Below are positions 1 through 8,745 of a DNA stretch of 61,881 nucleotides, piece by piece. The stretch is taken from contig JADGPS010000007.1 of NCBI GenBank assembly GCA_017882285.1, positions 1-61,881 of the forward strand, given 5' to 3'. Source of the stretch: Paludibacter sp. (GTDB lineage: Bacteria; Bacteroidota; Bacteroidia; Bacteroidales; Paludibacteraceae). Within the stretch, counting starts at the first letter, position 1; the number at the start of each line of letters is the position of its first letter. The position numbers and the translations under genes are program-made. The notes beneath the pieces were generated by a model. It ran no database searches. It was not told where the DNA came from and saw only the letters and a list, made by a program, of their open reading frames with translations.

Positions 1-1
1 T

Positions 2-184
2 AACTACAGGGCACGCGTTGAAGAAATTCGTGGAATGGATAAATCGGAAATGACAGTGAGCGAAAAAAAGGAACTGAAAAACGAACTGAAAGACATTAAA
101 GAAACAATGCGCAGAGACGGTGTTTACTTTTATGTAGGTGGAAGTGTGCTTTTAATCATTTTAATTTTGATACTCATACTTTAA
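2..184 (+). CDS. C-terminal end of a small membrane-anchored protein (partial)
   Basis: An open frame enters from the left edge and stops with TAA at 182-184, giving 60 residues. The first 40 or so are highly charged and look like an amphipathic or coiled helix rich in E, K and R. The last 18-20 are a hydrophobic run (LLIILILILIL) at the extreme C terminus, so the protein looks like a tail-anchored or single-span membrane protein. The start lies outside the window. I do not recognise the family and assign no function. Confidence 0.6.
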   Translation, partial: NYRARVEEIRGMDKSEMTVSEKKELKNELKDIKETMRRDGVYFYVGGSVLLIILILILIL

Positions 185-496
185 GCCAATAATTTGAATG
201 GTATTATACAATTTACAATTTTACAATTTACAATTGCATTAAGCTGATTACTGGAGTAGTGTAAATATATTTGTGTAATTTATATAATTAGCCACTTTAG
301 AACGAGTTAATACGTTAATTAATTAAGTCCTTTAGAGAAATAGAGTTCTGGATTTTTCAGAACTCTATTTATAAAACAGATTAAATCCATCACTCTGAAA
401 ACTCAATTAAAAAATACAAGTTGCAACTTTTAAGACGACTAAAAAGCCACTCACGTTAAGAAGTAGTCTAAAAATTTTTCAAAAACTGCATAAACT
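185..496. other. 312-bp intergenic region with a hairpin
   Basis: The stretch between the partial membrane protein and the M1 peptidase has no convincing gene. It holds a short tandem of ACAATTT-like units (about 206-236), a TATATTTG that fits the Bacteroidetes -7 element at 266-273 without a clear -33 partner, and a perfect 13-bp hairpin at 338-370. Confidence 0.6.
338..370 (+). terminator. 13-bp stem hairpin, possible terminator or leader structure
   Basis: AAATAGAGTTCTG (338-350) is an exact reverse complement of 358-370, with a 7-nt T-rich loop. There is no clean T tract after it, so it may be a weak terminator for the upstream gene or a structure in the 5' leader of the peptidase gene, if transcription starts near 280. 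Confidence 0.4.
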
Positions 497-3496
497 GTGA
501 AAGAAGTGAGGGAACATTTCGATATAACTAAATTGAAGCAGTTATTGCTCGTTTGTTTGATGATTATCGGGGTGGTTCCGAAACTTTCTTCTCAGGGATA
601 TTTTCAGCAAAAGGCAAATTATACCATTGATGTTAAGCTGAATGATAAGTGCCATGAACTAAGCGCCTTCGAGAAAGTTCAATATATCAACAATTCTCCA
701 GACACGCTTCAGTTTTTGTATTTTCACCTGTGGCCAAACGCTTATTCAAGTAATAAGACCGATTTGGCAAAGCAGCTATTCAGTATAAAAGGAAAAGAAC
801 GGTTGTTTAATGATCCTGAACTGAGAGGCTTTATTGATTCATTGAACTTTAGGGTAAACGACCTTCAGGTTCAGTGGAATTATGTTTCTGACCAACCGGA
901 TATTTGCAAAATAATATTGAATAAACCGCTTCTCCCAAGCGATACACTCATCATTACTACGCCTTTTCATGTAAAAATTCCCAAAGGAATCACTTCGAGA
1001 TTGGGACATATAGGCGAATCCTATCAAATTTCACAATGGTATCCGAAGCCGGCAGTTTACGACAATAACGGTTGGCATCAGATGCCCTATCTCGACCAGG
1101 GTGAGTTTTATTCGGAATTCGGAAGCTTTGATGTACGCATTACGTTGCCACAAAATTACATTGTAGGTGCCACCGGAAATCTGCAAAATAAACAGGAACT
1201 CGAAGTGCTTGATAAACTGGCTGCAGATACCACGTGGAAAAAAACGGCTAAATACGGACGAGCCAACTTTCCTATTTCCTCCGCTCAAACGAAAACGTTG
1301 AGATATACTATGAATAATATTCATGATTTTGCCTGGTTTGCCGATAAACGGTTTCATGTATTGAAGAGTAAAGTCATTCTTCCGAAATCGGGCAAGGAAG
1401 TAACAACCTGGTTGATGTTTACCAATCAGCAGTCCGGACTTTGGAAAAATGCAATTCCATATATAAATAATGCTATTATTGATTTTTCAGAATGGATCGG
1501 AGATTATCCCTATAGCAGTTTTACGGCTGTTCAAAGTGCTTTGACAGCCGGCGAAGGAATGGAATATCCGGGAATTACGGTGATTGGACTCCCCAAAGAT
1601 GCTTACTCGCTGGACAAAGTGATTGCACACGAAGCATTTCATAACTGGTTTTATGCTGCTCTTGGTTCCAACGAACGCCGATTTCCTTTTATGGATGAAG
1701 GAATTGCTACTTCGTATGAAGTGCGATATCTGACCAAAAGGTATCCCTATAAAAAACTTTGGGAGAATTATTTATCAAATCAGAAACAGGCAAAATTCTT
1801 TCATATAGATAAAATGCCGATAGAACGTATGATGGAACTCGAATGGCTTGTGGCGGCACGTAGCAACCTCGAACAACCGGTAAATCTGACTTCAACAGAC
1901 TATAATGCAATGAATTATAATCTTATGCCCTACAACAAAGCAGCTATCGGTTTCAATTACCTGAGAGCCTATCTTGGCGACTCTTTATTTGATTCGATCA
2001 TTCATAATTATTATCGCCAGTGGAAATTTAAGCATCCACAACCCGATGATCTTCGTAATGTGTTTGAATCGCATACTGATAAAGACTTAAGTTGGTTTTT
2101 CGATGATTTTATTGGAACTACCAAACGGCTCGATTACAAAATTGTGAGTATGGAAAACAGCCGACTTCTTGTGGAAAATAGTGGAGAGTTGACTTCGCCA
2201 TTGATTATAGCAGGAACAAATGGCGATTCAATCTGTTTTAAAAAGTGGATCAATGGTTTTGAAGGACAAAAATGGATTGATATTCCGCAAGGAAATTTTA
2301 CTGAAATAAAAATTGATCCAAAACATGTAATGCCAGAGCTTTACAGGCTTAACAACAATATCCGAACATCCGGAATTTTCCCAAAAGTTGACCCAATCCA
2401 ACCTCAACTTTTACTTAGCATTGAAGATCCCGATAAACGATCTTTGATGTATATTCCGGCTGTCAATTGGAACCATGAAAACGGTTTTATGATGGGTTTG
2501 GCTCTGCATAACGGTTTCGTTATACCCAAACCACTTGAATATTTTGTTATGTCTTTCTATACTTTTAATAATTCAACTTTAGCGGGCTTTGGGAAAATTT
2601 CTTACAACATAACTCCCTATAATAATTTGATTCGTTTGGCAAAAGTTACTCTTGAAGGAACTCAATTCGGTGCTCCGGGCAATCAAAACTATCACAAATT
2701 AATGGCGGGTTTGGATATTAATTTCAGAGCAAACAAAGAAACCAACCCCATCAGACAAAAAATATACGGACGATATATTCTGGCTTCCGATCTTTATCAA
2801 ATTGAAAATCTCGAGAATGCAACCATGAACTCGTATTTGCAGCTTGGTTATAACTTACAAAAAACAAGTTTAGTCAATCCGTACAACTTGTTGGTTTCTT
2901 TTGAATCCGGTACTTCTTTTCAAAAAGCAGCGGTCGATTTTAATTATAAACAGAGCTATACAGGAAGAGATAATGGCCTGGAAATAAGGTTTTTTGCAGG
3001 TGCCGTGCTGAAAAACACTTCATCAAATTCTTTTTATGCACTTGCGCCAAGTGGCAGAAGCGGACGTAATCAATATCTTTATGAAGGCACTTATCCCGAC
3101 CGATTTGGTGTTTTTCCAACATCGTTTTGGTCAAGGCAAATGACCCTTTCAGAAGGTGGTTTAGTATCACCTGTAACCGAAAAACTTGGTTATAGTAAAT
3201 GGCTTATTTCGCTTTCATTATCAAGTAATTTGCCCGGAATAGCCAGTCGGATTGGAATTAAACCATTTGTCAACTTATTATTAAACGATCACGGTTTAGG
3301 AACGAAATATAATTCTCGTTTTTTCGGTGAAGCCGGCTTAAAAGCCGGTCTATGGAATCTTTTTGAGATTTATGTTCCGCTGTTGGTCACCGAGAATATA
3401 CAATCAATGAATGGATCAATTACAGACAGAATACGTATTGTGTTGACTCTGGATTTTTTCAAACAGGGGGAAATGAGTGCAAGGATTGGAATTTAG
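497..3496 (+). CDS. Secreted M1-family zinc metallopeptidase
   Basis: A 999-residue protein with a GTG start and an N-terminal hydrophobic segment (about residues 13-33) that reads as a signal peptide. The gluzincin signature is complete: HEAFH at 378-382 and the third zinc ligand E401 in MDEGIA, 19 residues after H382. The exopeptidase loop is present as GEGMEYPG (352-359). About 430 residues follow the catalytic region, ending in alternating aromatic and polar segments that could be an outer-membrane or beta-rich domain. It probably trims peptides in the periplasm or at the outer membrane. The gene stands alone: the next gene is convergent. The GTG start follows the frame just before the signal peptide; an internal start cannot be excluded. 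Confidence 0.85.
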   Translation: MKEVREHFDITKLKQLLLVCLMIIGVVPKLSSQGYFQQKANYTIDVKLNDKCHELSAFEKVQYINNSPDTLQFLYFHLWPNAYSSNKTDLAKQLFSIKGKERLFNDPELRGFIDSLNFRVNDLQVQWNYVSDQPDICKIILNKPLLPSDTLIITTPFHVKIPKGITSRLGHIGESYQISQWYPKPAVYDNNGWHQMPYLDQGEFYSEFGSFDVRITLPQNYIVGATGNLQNKQELEVLDKLAADTTWKKTAKYGRANFPISSAQTKTLRYTMNNIHDFAWFADKRFHVLKSKVILPKSGKEVTTWLMFTNQQSGLWKNAIPYINNAIIDFSEWIGDYPYSSFTAVQSALTAGEGMEYPGITVIGLPKDAYSLDKVIAHEAFHNWFYAALGSNERRFPFMDEGIATSYEVRYLTKRYPYKKLWENYLSNQKQAKFFHIDKMPIERMMELEWLVAARSNLEQPVNLTSTDYNAMNYNLMPYNKAAIGFNYLRAYLGDSLFDSIIHNYYRQWKFKHPQPDDLRNVFESHTDKDLSWFFDDFIGTTKRLDYKIVSMENSRLLVENSGELTSPLIIAGTNGDSICFKKWINGFEGQKWIDIPQGNFTEIKIDPKHVMPELYRLNNNIRTSGIFPKVDPIQPQLLLSIEDPDKRSLMYIPAVNWNHENGFMMGLALHNGFVIPKPLEYFVMSFYTFNNSTLAGFGKISYNITPYNNLIRLAKVTLEGTQFGAPGNQNYHKLMAGLDINFRANKETNPIRQKIYGRYILASDLYQIENLENATMNSYLQLGYNLQKTSLVNPYNLLVSFESGTSFQKAAVDFNYKQSYTGRDNGLEIRFFAGAVLKNTSSNSFYALAPSGRSGRNQYLYEGTYPDRFGVFPTSFWSRQMTLSEGGLVSPVTEKLGYSKWLISLSLSSNLPGIASRIGIKPFVNLLLNDHGLGTKYNSRFFGEAGLKAGLWNLFEIYVPLLVTENIQSMNGSITDRIRIVLTLDFFKQGEMSARIGI

Positions 3497-3600
3497 AAAA
3501 AGCGAAAATATATTAACCCGATAACTATTTGTTTTGTAGTTTCTTAATTCATTTGATATTTTAATTGTTGTATTTACAAATCATTAAATACTAATAAGTT

Positions 3601-3672
3601 GCTATCAAAGATTTTGATGAGTCTGCGACTTGAACCCAAAACAATGTAAGTTTTCAACTTCCAATGGCACAT
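3601..3672. repeat. Dispersed direct repeat, copy A
   Basis: It begins GCTATCAAAG, and 30 nt later shares GACTTG, then CCCAAAA, AATGTAAG, TTTTCAACTTCCAATGG and ACATT with copy B at 4371-4452. Both copies have the same orientation and bracket the cold-shock gene. The 13-mer AAGTTTTCAACTT inside it also recurs at 3696-3708. Confidence 0.7.
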
Positions 3673-3779
3673 TCCGATTTATCTGGAAAATAAGGAAGTT
3701 TTCAACTTCAAAACTGTTTCAAACTATTCATATTTCCAACATAAGTTACCTTCGCTCAAACTCGCGGTATGCTGAGGAA

Positions 3780-4226
3780 TCACACCTTCTTCACTCGGAC
3801 AGCATTCATACCTTTTAAACCACGTTCGAGCTCAAAAGTGACCAAATCGTTTTCTTTGATTTCATCAATCAAACCATTGACATGTACAAAATATTTTTCT
3901 TGAGTTGCAAGTTCTTTAATGAAACCAAAACCTTTTGAGTCATTGTAAAATTCAACCCTGCCATTTCTTATAGCTGGTGTATCCTCCTCTTCCCTTTTGG
4001 AAACCGCAATTTTTATACTATTTGCATCGATCACCTTTTTCTTTGTTGGATCAGGTGGCGTATTTGTAAGAATTCCATTTTCATCTACATAAGCAAGCAT
4101 GTTCTCGAGACCACCACCTTGTGAGTTTTTCTTACGCTCTTCACTTTTTTGTTGTTTGTCTTTTTGTTTCTTAAAACGTTTTGTCTCTTTATCTTTCTTG
4201 TTAATACTCTCTTGCGATTTCGCCAT
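3780..4226 (-). CDS. Cold-shock-domain protein with basic N-terminal extension
   Basis: A 148-residue protein. The last 65 residues are a cold-shock domain with both RNA-binding motifs visible: KGFGFI (RNP1) and YFVHV (RNP2). The first 40 residues are strongly basic and lysine/glutamine rich, and a linker containing PPDPTKKK joins the two parts. This longer form is common in Bacteroidetes, unlike the 65-70 residue CspA. It likely binds single-stranded RNA and acts as an RNA chaperone. A good promoter lies about 70 nt upstream (4295-4326), implying a 5' leader of about 60 nt. The gene lies between two direct repeats. Confidence 0.9.
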   Translation of the reverse strand: MAKSQESINKKDKETKRFKKQKDKQQKSEERKKNSQGGGLENMLAYVDENGILTNTPPDPTKKKVIDANSIKIAVSKREEEDTPAIRNGRVEFYNDSKGFGFIKELATQEKYFVHVNGLIDEIKENDLVTFELERGLKGMNAVRVKKV

Positions 4227-4294
4227 ATTAGTTTTTAATTAATGTTTGTTTATTTGTTAATTCTTTTTTTCTGATCTCTTGCCTAAACAAGCGG

Positions 4295-4326
4295 CAAAGT
4301 TACCTCATTATTACCAACATACCAAA
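4295..4326 (-). promoter_or_regulatory. Bacteroidetes-type promoter for the cold-shock gene
   Basis: On the minus strand TTTG (4323-4326), a 20-nt spacer and TAACTTTG (4295-4302) match the primary sigma factor consensus of this phylum (TTTG, 19-20 nt, TAnnTTTG). Transcription would start near 4288. Confidence 0.7.
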
Positions 4327-4370
4327 TCGATGTTTGTTTACTTCAAATCTCTATATTCGAGAGGATGGGT

Positions 4371-4452
4371 GCTATCAAAGATATCTCTCAGTTAGCGCAA
4401 GCCTGTGACTTGTGCCCAAAATAATGTAAGTTTTCAACTTCCAATGGAACAT
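4371..4452. repeat. Dispersed direct repeat, copy B
   Basis: Second copy of the element at 3601-3672: GCTATCAAAG at the start, GACTTG and CCCAAAA in the middle, then AATGTAAGTTTTCAACTT (4423-4440) followed by CCAATGG. The rest of 4227-4637 holds the cold-shock promoter and a 14-nt palindrome (GTATGTAAACATAC, 4543-4556), with no gene. Confidence 0.7.
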
Positions 4453-4637
4453 TAGCTTTCGCTGATTCTCAATTCCGGTTTATCGGATTTTTATTTTGCT
4501 AATTCAATAATTTTCTAAATTCTGATTCCGACAATTTAAGTAGTATGTAAACATACGTCGAACTTAAAAGATGCTACGTTCAACCTGAGTATACCGCACA
4601 AAATATAAATAGATGCTGTCCTTATAAATTCTTTTTA

Positions 4638-5702
4638 CTATGAAATAGCAAATAATCCCACTAATCCAATTAAATAAACAATCATAACTAAGAATGAGTC
4701 AATGCCCATCCACAGTAATTGTTTTCGCGGACGGAAGATTAATCCGCAGATATAAATAACGGTAAGAAGTATCCCTAAACCGGTAAGATAGATATCTGTT
4801 TTTTGTGCTAACGGAAGGACAGATTTGCCCGAAAGAACAGTTGCCACCATAAACAACACCGGTAAAAAAGCATTGCCCCCGAAAATATCACTCATAGCCA
4901 TTTGATAATCCTTCAATTTCATTGAAGTTAATCCAGTTGCTACTTCGGGCAAAGCAGTAGCAGCAGCTAAAATTGTAGCACCGAATAATACGCCCGTCAT
5001 TCCTATTTGTTTAGCAATGGCATTGCCACTTACTTCTAACCCCACACCCGCAACTAAAGTAATCAGTGAGCATAAAGCAAAAATAAGAATAACCATTTGA
5101 ATGGTCGTACCTTTTTTTACTGCCAAATCAAACTTCTTTTTTTTGCTGTGTCCTCTCATCTCTTTTTGACTATCAGGAAGAGTCCCTAATTGATGCCATG
5201 GTAAATTGGTTCTTGCTTTCCCTATCATGTAAATACCTGCAAGCCACACCAGCACTATTGCCGCATCAACAGGCGCTACACCCAGGTAAATAACAGAAGG
5301 TCCAAACTGGTTGCCTACAACCACCAATGTCAAAACAATAATAACCATTAATCCTTCCAGCACCAATATAAGCGATGCCGCACGATAAGTAAGCGGATCT
5401 TGTTTGCCCAACCCAAACACATCCAATACAACAAGTACTACCGTTTGCAAGGCAATACCACCGAGAATATTTCCAATGGCAAGTTCCATATTATGCTGTA
5501 ATGCAGCGCTTACAGTAATGGCAATTTCCGGAAGGTTTGTTACAATTGCCAGCAAAATCAAACCTCCTAATGCTTCACCCAAACCAAAGTGTGTGGAAAG
5601 AATGTCAGCAGTTTCAGTTAATTTAATTCCAGCCAACCATATTAGCACAGCACAAAAGCCAAATATAACGAAAAGAATTGTCAATGAAAGTGATTCAATC
5701 AT
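4638..5702 (-). CDS. Sodium/calcium exchanger family (CaCA) membrane antiporter
   Basis: A 354-residue polytopic membrane protein with about ten hydrophobic segments in two halves. Each half carries the alpha repeat of the family: TNLPEIAITVSA...GNILGGIALQ in the first and TALPEVATGLTS...DIFGGNAFLP in the second, with the acidic residues expected in the ion path (E in LPE of both). The halves are joined by a short charged cytoplasmic loop (KEMRGHSKKKKFD). It probably exchanges Ca2+ or another cation against Na+ or H+ across the inner membrane, like YrbG. It stands alone, divergent from the mlaE-like gene. Confidence 0.85.
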   Translation of the reverse strand: MIESLSLTILFVIFGFCAVLIWLAGIKLTETADILSTHFGLGEALGGLILLAIVTNLPEIAITVSAALQHNMELAIGNILGGIALQTVVLVVLDVFGLGKQDPLTYRAASLILVLEGLMVIIVLTLVVVGNQFGPSVIYLGVAPVDAAIVLVWLAGIYMIGKARTNLPWHQLGTLPDSQKEMRGHSKKKKFDLAVKKGTTIQMVILIFALCSLITLVAGVGLEVSGNAIAKQIGMTGVLFGATILAAATALPEVATGLTSMKLKDYQMAMSDIFGGNAFLPVLFMVATVLSGKSVLPLAQKTDIYLTGLGILLTVIYICGLIFRPRKQLLWMGIDSFLVMIVYLIGLVGLFAIS

Positions 5703-6303
5703 AATAAAATAACGGGTTTAAAAATTAATTATTAAACATCGTCTGAACCACGATTTACTCAGATTAAATGATACCTCAGATTTCGGAGTATCTGTATAAT
5801 CTGATTCATCTGCTTAATCAAAGTTCAGATATTTACCCTTGATAAAAAAACACTGTTACAAACTGCTCTTGTTCTCAGCACAACTTATCCCACTTTAGCG
5901 GGAAATCTCCACTTCGCTCAGACTGCGCTAAAGTTAGTCATGCTTTATATACTTTTTAGGAGGTTTAAAGGGTATAATATTTTTTGCAAATATAATTGTT
6001 TTTTTACAAGTTATCAAATGGACCATGTATTTTTTGTTAACATATTTCAGCACAAAACTGATATCAAGCCAGATATATCCGAATTGTTTGTTTGCAATTT
6101 TATCATAAAATTTTTTACAATGTCATGTTTTAAAACACAAGAACACACATGTTTTTGTAAATTTGGAAAAACAAGAAAGCTGTATTGATTTTTATGTGAT
6201 GTGATTATAAATCTCAAATTTTTATGTAAGTTTGCAGCATTGAATTTTAATCGATTTTATTTTTATTCAGACTTTTATCACTAATCTCTTATAATTATCA
6301 AAT
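5703..6303. other. 601-bp divergent intergenic region with two dispersed repeats
   Basis: No credible gene. An imperfect inverted repeat (about 5743-5830) pairs CTGAACCACGATTTACTCAG with a reverse-complement region near 5800-5828; this type of sequence recurs in many Bacteroidetes intergenic regions. A second element at 5881-5940 has arms ACTTTAGCG (5892-5900) and CGCTAAAGT (5926-5934). The last 300 nt are very AT-rich and contain a TAAGTTTG -7 element for the next gene. Confidence 0.6.
6227..6234 (+). promoter_or_regulatory. Possible -7 element before the mlaE-like gene
   Basis: TAAGTTTG matches TAnnTTTG, 69 nt before the ATG, followed by GCAG as often seen in this phylum. No clear TTTG lies 19-20 nt upstream, so the call rests on the -7 element and position. 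Confidence 0.4.
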
Positions 6304-7044
6304 ATGAGTATAATAAGCGATACCGGCAAGTATATATTATTGATGAAGCGGGTTTTTGTATTGCCCGATCGTTGGAAAATGTTTTTTCGTCAGTTTCCTA
6401 AAGAGTTGGAAAAGCTTGGATTACAATCGTTACCCATTGTCATTATTATTTCGGTTTTTATCGGAGCTATTATGACGATTCAAACAAAGTTGAACACTAC
6501 AAATCCATTGCTACCTTCTTACAGTACGGGTTTGGTAACTCGTGATACCTTATTGCTCGAATTTTCTTCTACCATCATGTGTCTCATTCTAGCCGGAAAA
6601 GTCGGGTCAAATATAGCTTCTGAAATAGGCACAATGCGGATAACCGAACAAATTGATGCGCTCGAAATAATGGGAGTTAATTCTGCAAATTATTTGATAT
6701 TACCTAAAATTACTGCTTTTGTAGTGATGATGCCATTTTTGGTTATTTTCAGTATGGCATTGGGTTTAATTGGCGGATATTTTGTAGGCGTTTTTACTAA
6801 TATCATCACTACAGCTGATTATTTAATGGGAATACAGTATGCCTTTATTCCTTATTATGTGTTTTATTCTATTGTCAAATCATTGGCTTTTGCATTTATC
6901 ATTTCTTCGGTAGCGGCATTCTATGGCTATTATTCTTATGGCGGTGCACTCGATGTTGGTAAATCAAGTACGAATGCAGTAGTTAATGGAAGTATTTTGA
7001 TTTTGTTTTTTAACCTCTTGATTACCAATTTAATGTTGAACTAA
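6304..7044 (+). CDS. MlaE/YrbE-type ABC transporter permease
   Basis: A 246-residue inner-membrane permease of the MlaE family. It carries the family signature around SEIGTMRITEQIDALEIMGV (near residues 113-133) and five or six hydrophobic segments. The ATP-binding partner follows 17 nt downstream. In the well-studied system MlaE and MlaF form an inner-membrane complex that moves phospholipids between inner and outer membranes with an MCE-domain protein (MlaD). No MCE gene is in this window: exonuclease III follows instead, so the substrate-binding partner must be elsewhere. Confidence 0.9.
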   Translation: MSIISDTGKYILLMKRVFVLPDRWKMFFRQFPKELEKLGLQSLPIVIIISVFIGAIMTIQTKLNTTNPLLPSYSTGLVTRDTLLLEFSSTIMCLILAGKVGSNIASEIGTMRITEQIDALEIMGVNSANYLILPKITAFVVMMPFLVIFSMALGLIGGYFVGVFTNIITTADYLMGIQYAFIPYYVFYSIVKSLAFAFIISSVAAFYGYYSYGGALDVGKSSTNAVVNGSILILFFNLLITNLMLN

Positions 7045-7061
7045 TTTCATTGTAGGATAAA

Positions 7062-7820
7062 ATGATAGAAGTAAAAAACGTAGATAAATCCTTTGATGGA
7101 AATCAAGTGCTGAAAAATGTTTCGGCTGTTTTCGAAACCGGAAAAACCAACATGATTATTGGCGCAAGCGGTTCAGGGAAAACGGTTTTGATGAAGAGTA
7201 TCATTGGTTTACATCGTATTGATAAAGGACGAATTGAATATGATGGACGTAACCTCCCCGATATGCGCATGAGCGAAATTCGAATTCTCAGACGTGAAGT
7301 GGGTATGCTTTTTCAGGGCTCTGCTCTTTTCGATTCATTGAGTGTGTTGGAAAATGTAATGTATCCGCTCGAAATGTTTTCTCCCAGCACCAAAGAGGAA
7401 ATGATTGAACGAGCTTTTTTCTGTCTGAAACATGTGAATCTTGAAGAAAAGGCTTTTGGTTTAGCTCCATCCGAAATAAGTGGTGGTATGCAAAAACGGG
7501 TTGCCATTGCCCGTGCCATTGCCTTACAGCCGAAATACCTTTTTTGTGATGAACCAAATTCCGGTCTCGATCCTAAAACCTCGTTAATTATTGACCAACT
7601 TATTCATGAAATAACGCATGAGTTTGATATCACTACCATTATTAATTCGCATGATATGAATTCGGTAATGGAAATCGGTGAAAATATTATTTTTATTGAA
7701 AATGGAGAAAAAGAATGGCAAGGGCACAAAAATGATATTTTTCATGTTGATAATCAAGCACTAAATGATTTTGTTTTCGCCTCGAAATTATACAAACAAG
7801 TTAAAAAGGCAAATCAATGA
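7062..7820 (+). CDS. MlaF-type ABC transporter ATP-binding protein
   Basis: A 252-residue ATPase. Visible motifs are Walker A GASGSGKT (34-41), Q-loop near FQGSALF (84-90), the signature SGGMQKR (140-146), Walker B YLFCDEP (159-165) and switch histidine H197. [10 protein letters not shown] after the Q-loop is typical of the MlaF branch. It would power the MlaE-like permease just upstream. The stop overlaps the ATG of the exonuclease gene (ATGA at 7817-7820), so the three genes look like one translationally coupled operon. Confidence 0.9.
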   Translation: MIEVKNVDKSFDGNQVLKNVSAVFETGKTNMIIGASGSGKTVLMKSIIGLHRIDKGRIEYDGRNLPDMRMSEIRILRREVGMLFQGSALFDSLSVLENVMYPLEMFSPSTKEEMIERAFFCLKHVNLEEKAFGLAPSEISGGMQKRVAIARAIALQPKYLFCDEPNSGLDPKTSLIIDQLIHEITHEFDITTIINSHDMNSVMEIGENIIFIENGEKEWQGHKNDIFHVDNQALNDFVFASKLYKQVKKANQ

Positions 7821-8578
7821 AGATAATATCATACAATGTAAACGGAATTCGTGCCGCATTGAGTAAGAATTTTACTGAATGGTTGCAAGCCGAAAATCCT
7901 GATGTCCTTTGTCTGCAAGAAACTAAAGCGCACCCCGATCAGATTGACACTATGATTTTTGCCAAATTGGGTTACACATCATACTTGCATTCTGCAGAGA
8001 AAAAAGGGTACAGCGGTGTTGCCATACTTAGCAAACAAGCTCCTGACAAGGTAATTATCGGCATGCAACATCCCGGATTTGATTCTGAAGGTAGAGTTAT
8101 CCGTGCTGACTTTGGTGATCTTACTGTTGTTTGTGTATATATTCCATCTGGTTCGTCGGGCGACCTTCGTCAGGCGGTTAAAATGGAATTTTTAAAAGAA
8201 TTTGGACTTTTTATTGCAAATTTGAGAAAAACAAGACCAAATCTGGTTGTTTGTGGCGACTATAATATCTGTCATAAACCTATTGATATTAATCATCCTG
8301 AACGTCAAAACGGTGTCTCCGGATTTTTACCCGAAGAACGCGCATGGCTCGACCAATATCAAGCTGCCGGAATGGTAGATTCTTTTCGCGTGTTCGACCA
8401 ACGTGCAGAGCAATATAGCTGGTGGAGCTACCGTGGTGGAGCTCGTTATCGGAATGCAGGATGGCGTATTGATTATCATTGGGTTACTGAGTCACTTCGT
8501 GATCGATTAAAAAATGCTGCAATACTTTCAGATGCAATTCATTCCGATCATTGTCCGGTGTTAGTGGAGCTTAAATGA
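7817..8578 (+). CDS. xth: Exodeoxyribonuclease III
   Basis: A 253-residue enzyme of the exonuclease/endonuclease/phosphatase family, the usual length. Catalytic positions are visible: N7 in SYNVNG, E35 in LQETKA, D148 and N150 in GDYNICH, and D244/H245 near the end in HSDHCPV. It cuts at abasic sites and degrades 3' ends of duplex DNA in base excision repair. Its start overlaps the mlaF-like stop by 4 nt, so its expression is probably tied to the transporter pair although the functions are unrelated. Confidence 0.93.
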   Translation: MKIISYNVNGIRAALSKNFTEWLQAENPDVLCLQETKAHPDQIDTMIFAKLGYTSYLHSAEKKGYSGVAILSKQAPDKVIIGMQHPGFDSEGRVIRADFGDLTVVCVYIPSGSSGDLRQAVKMEFLKEFGLFIANLRKTRPNLVVCGDYNICHKPIDINHPERQNGVSGFLPEERAWLDQYQAAGMVDSFRVFDQRAEQYSWWSYRGGARYRNAGWRIDYHWVTESLRDRLKNAAILSDAIHSDHCPVLVELK

Positions 8579-8715
8579 TAAAATATTTTTTCGTCATTAA
8601 ATGAACGATAACTTTTAAGAATTTAAATAGATTATACTTTCGGCAAAAATTTTGTTTTTAATGATAAAAAACAATAAATCTTGACCATAGAGGGAAAGAT
8701 GACCTAATTTTTTTT

Positions 8716-8723
8716 TAACTTTG
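8716..8723 (+). promoter_or_regulatory. Possible -7 element for the DUF6242 lipoprotein gene
   Basis: TAACTTTG matches TAnnTTTG, 22 nt before the ATG. No -33 element at the right distance. Inferred short leader. Confidence 0.4.
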
Positions 8724-8745
8724 TCAGCTTAAAAACTTTGTCGAT

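Noticed and set aside
3630-3818. 62-codon frame in the repeat before the cold-shock gene
   Set aside because: Made up of repeat sequence and the antisense end of the cold-shock gene.
5940-6188. 82-codon plus-strand frame before the mlaE-like gene
   Set aside because: Very Phe/Cys/Lys-rich, no recognisable motif, lies in AT-rich intergenic DNA containing repeats; treated as chance.
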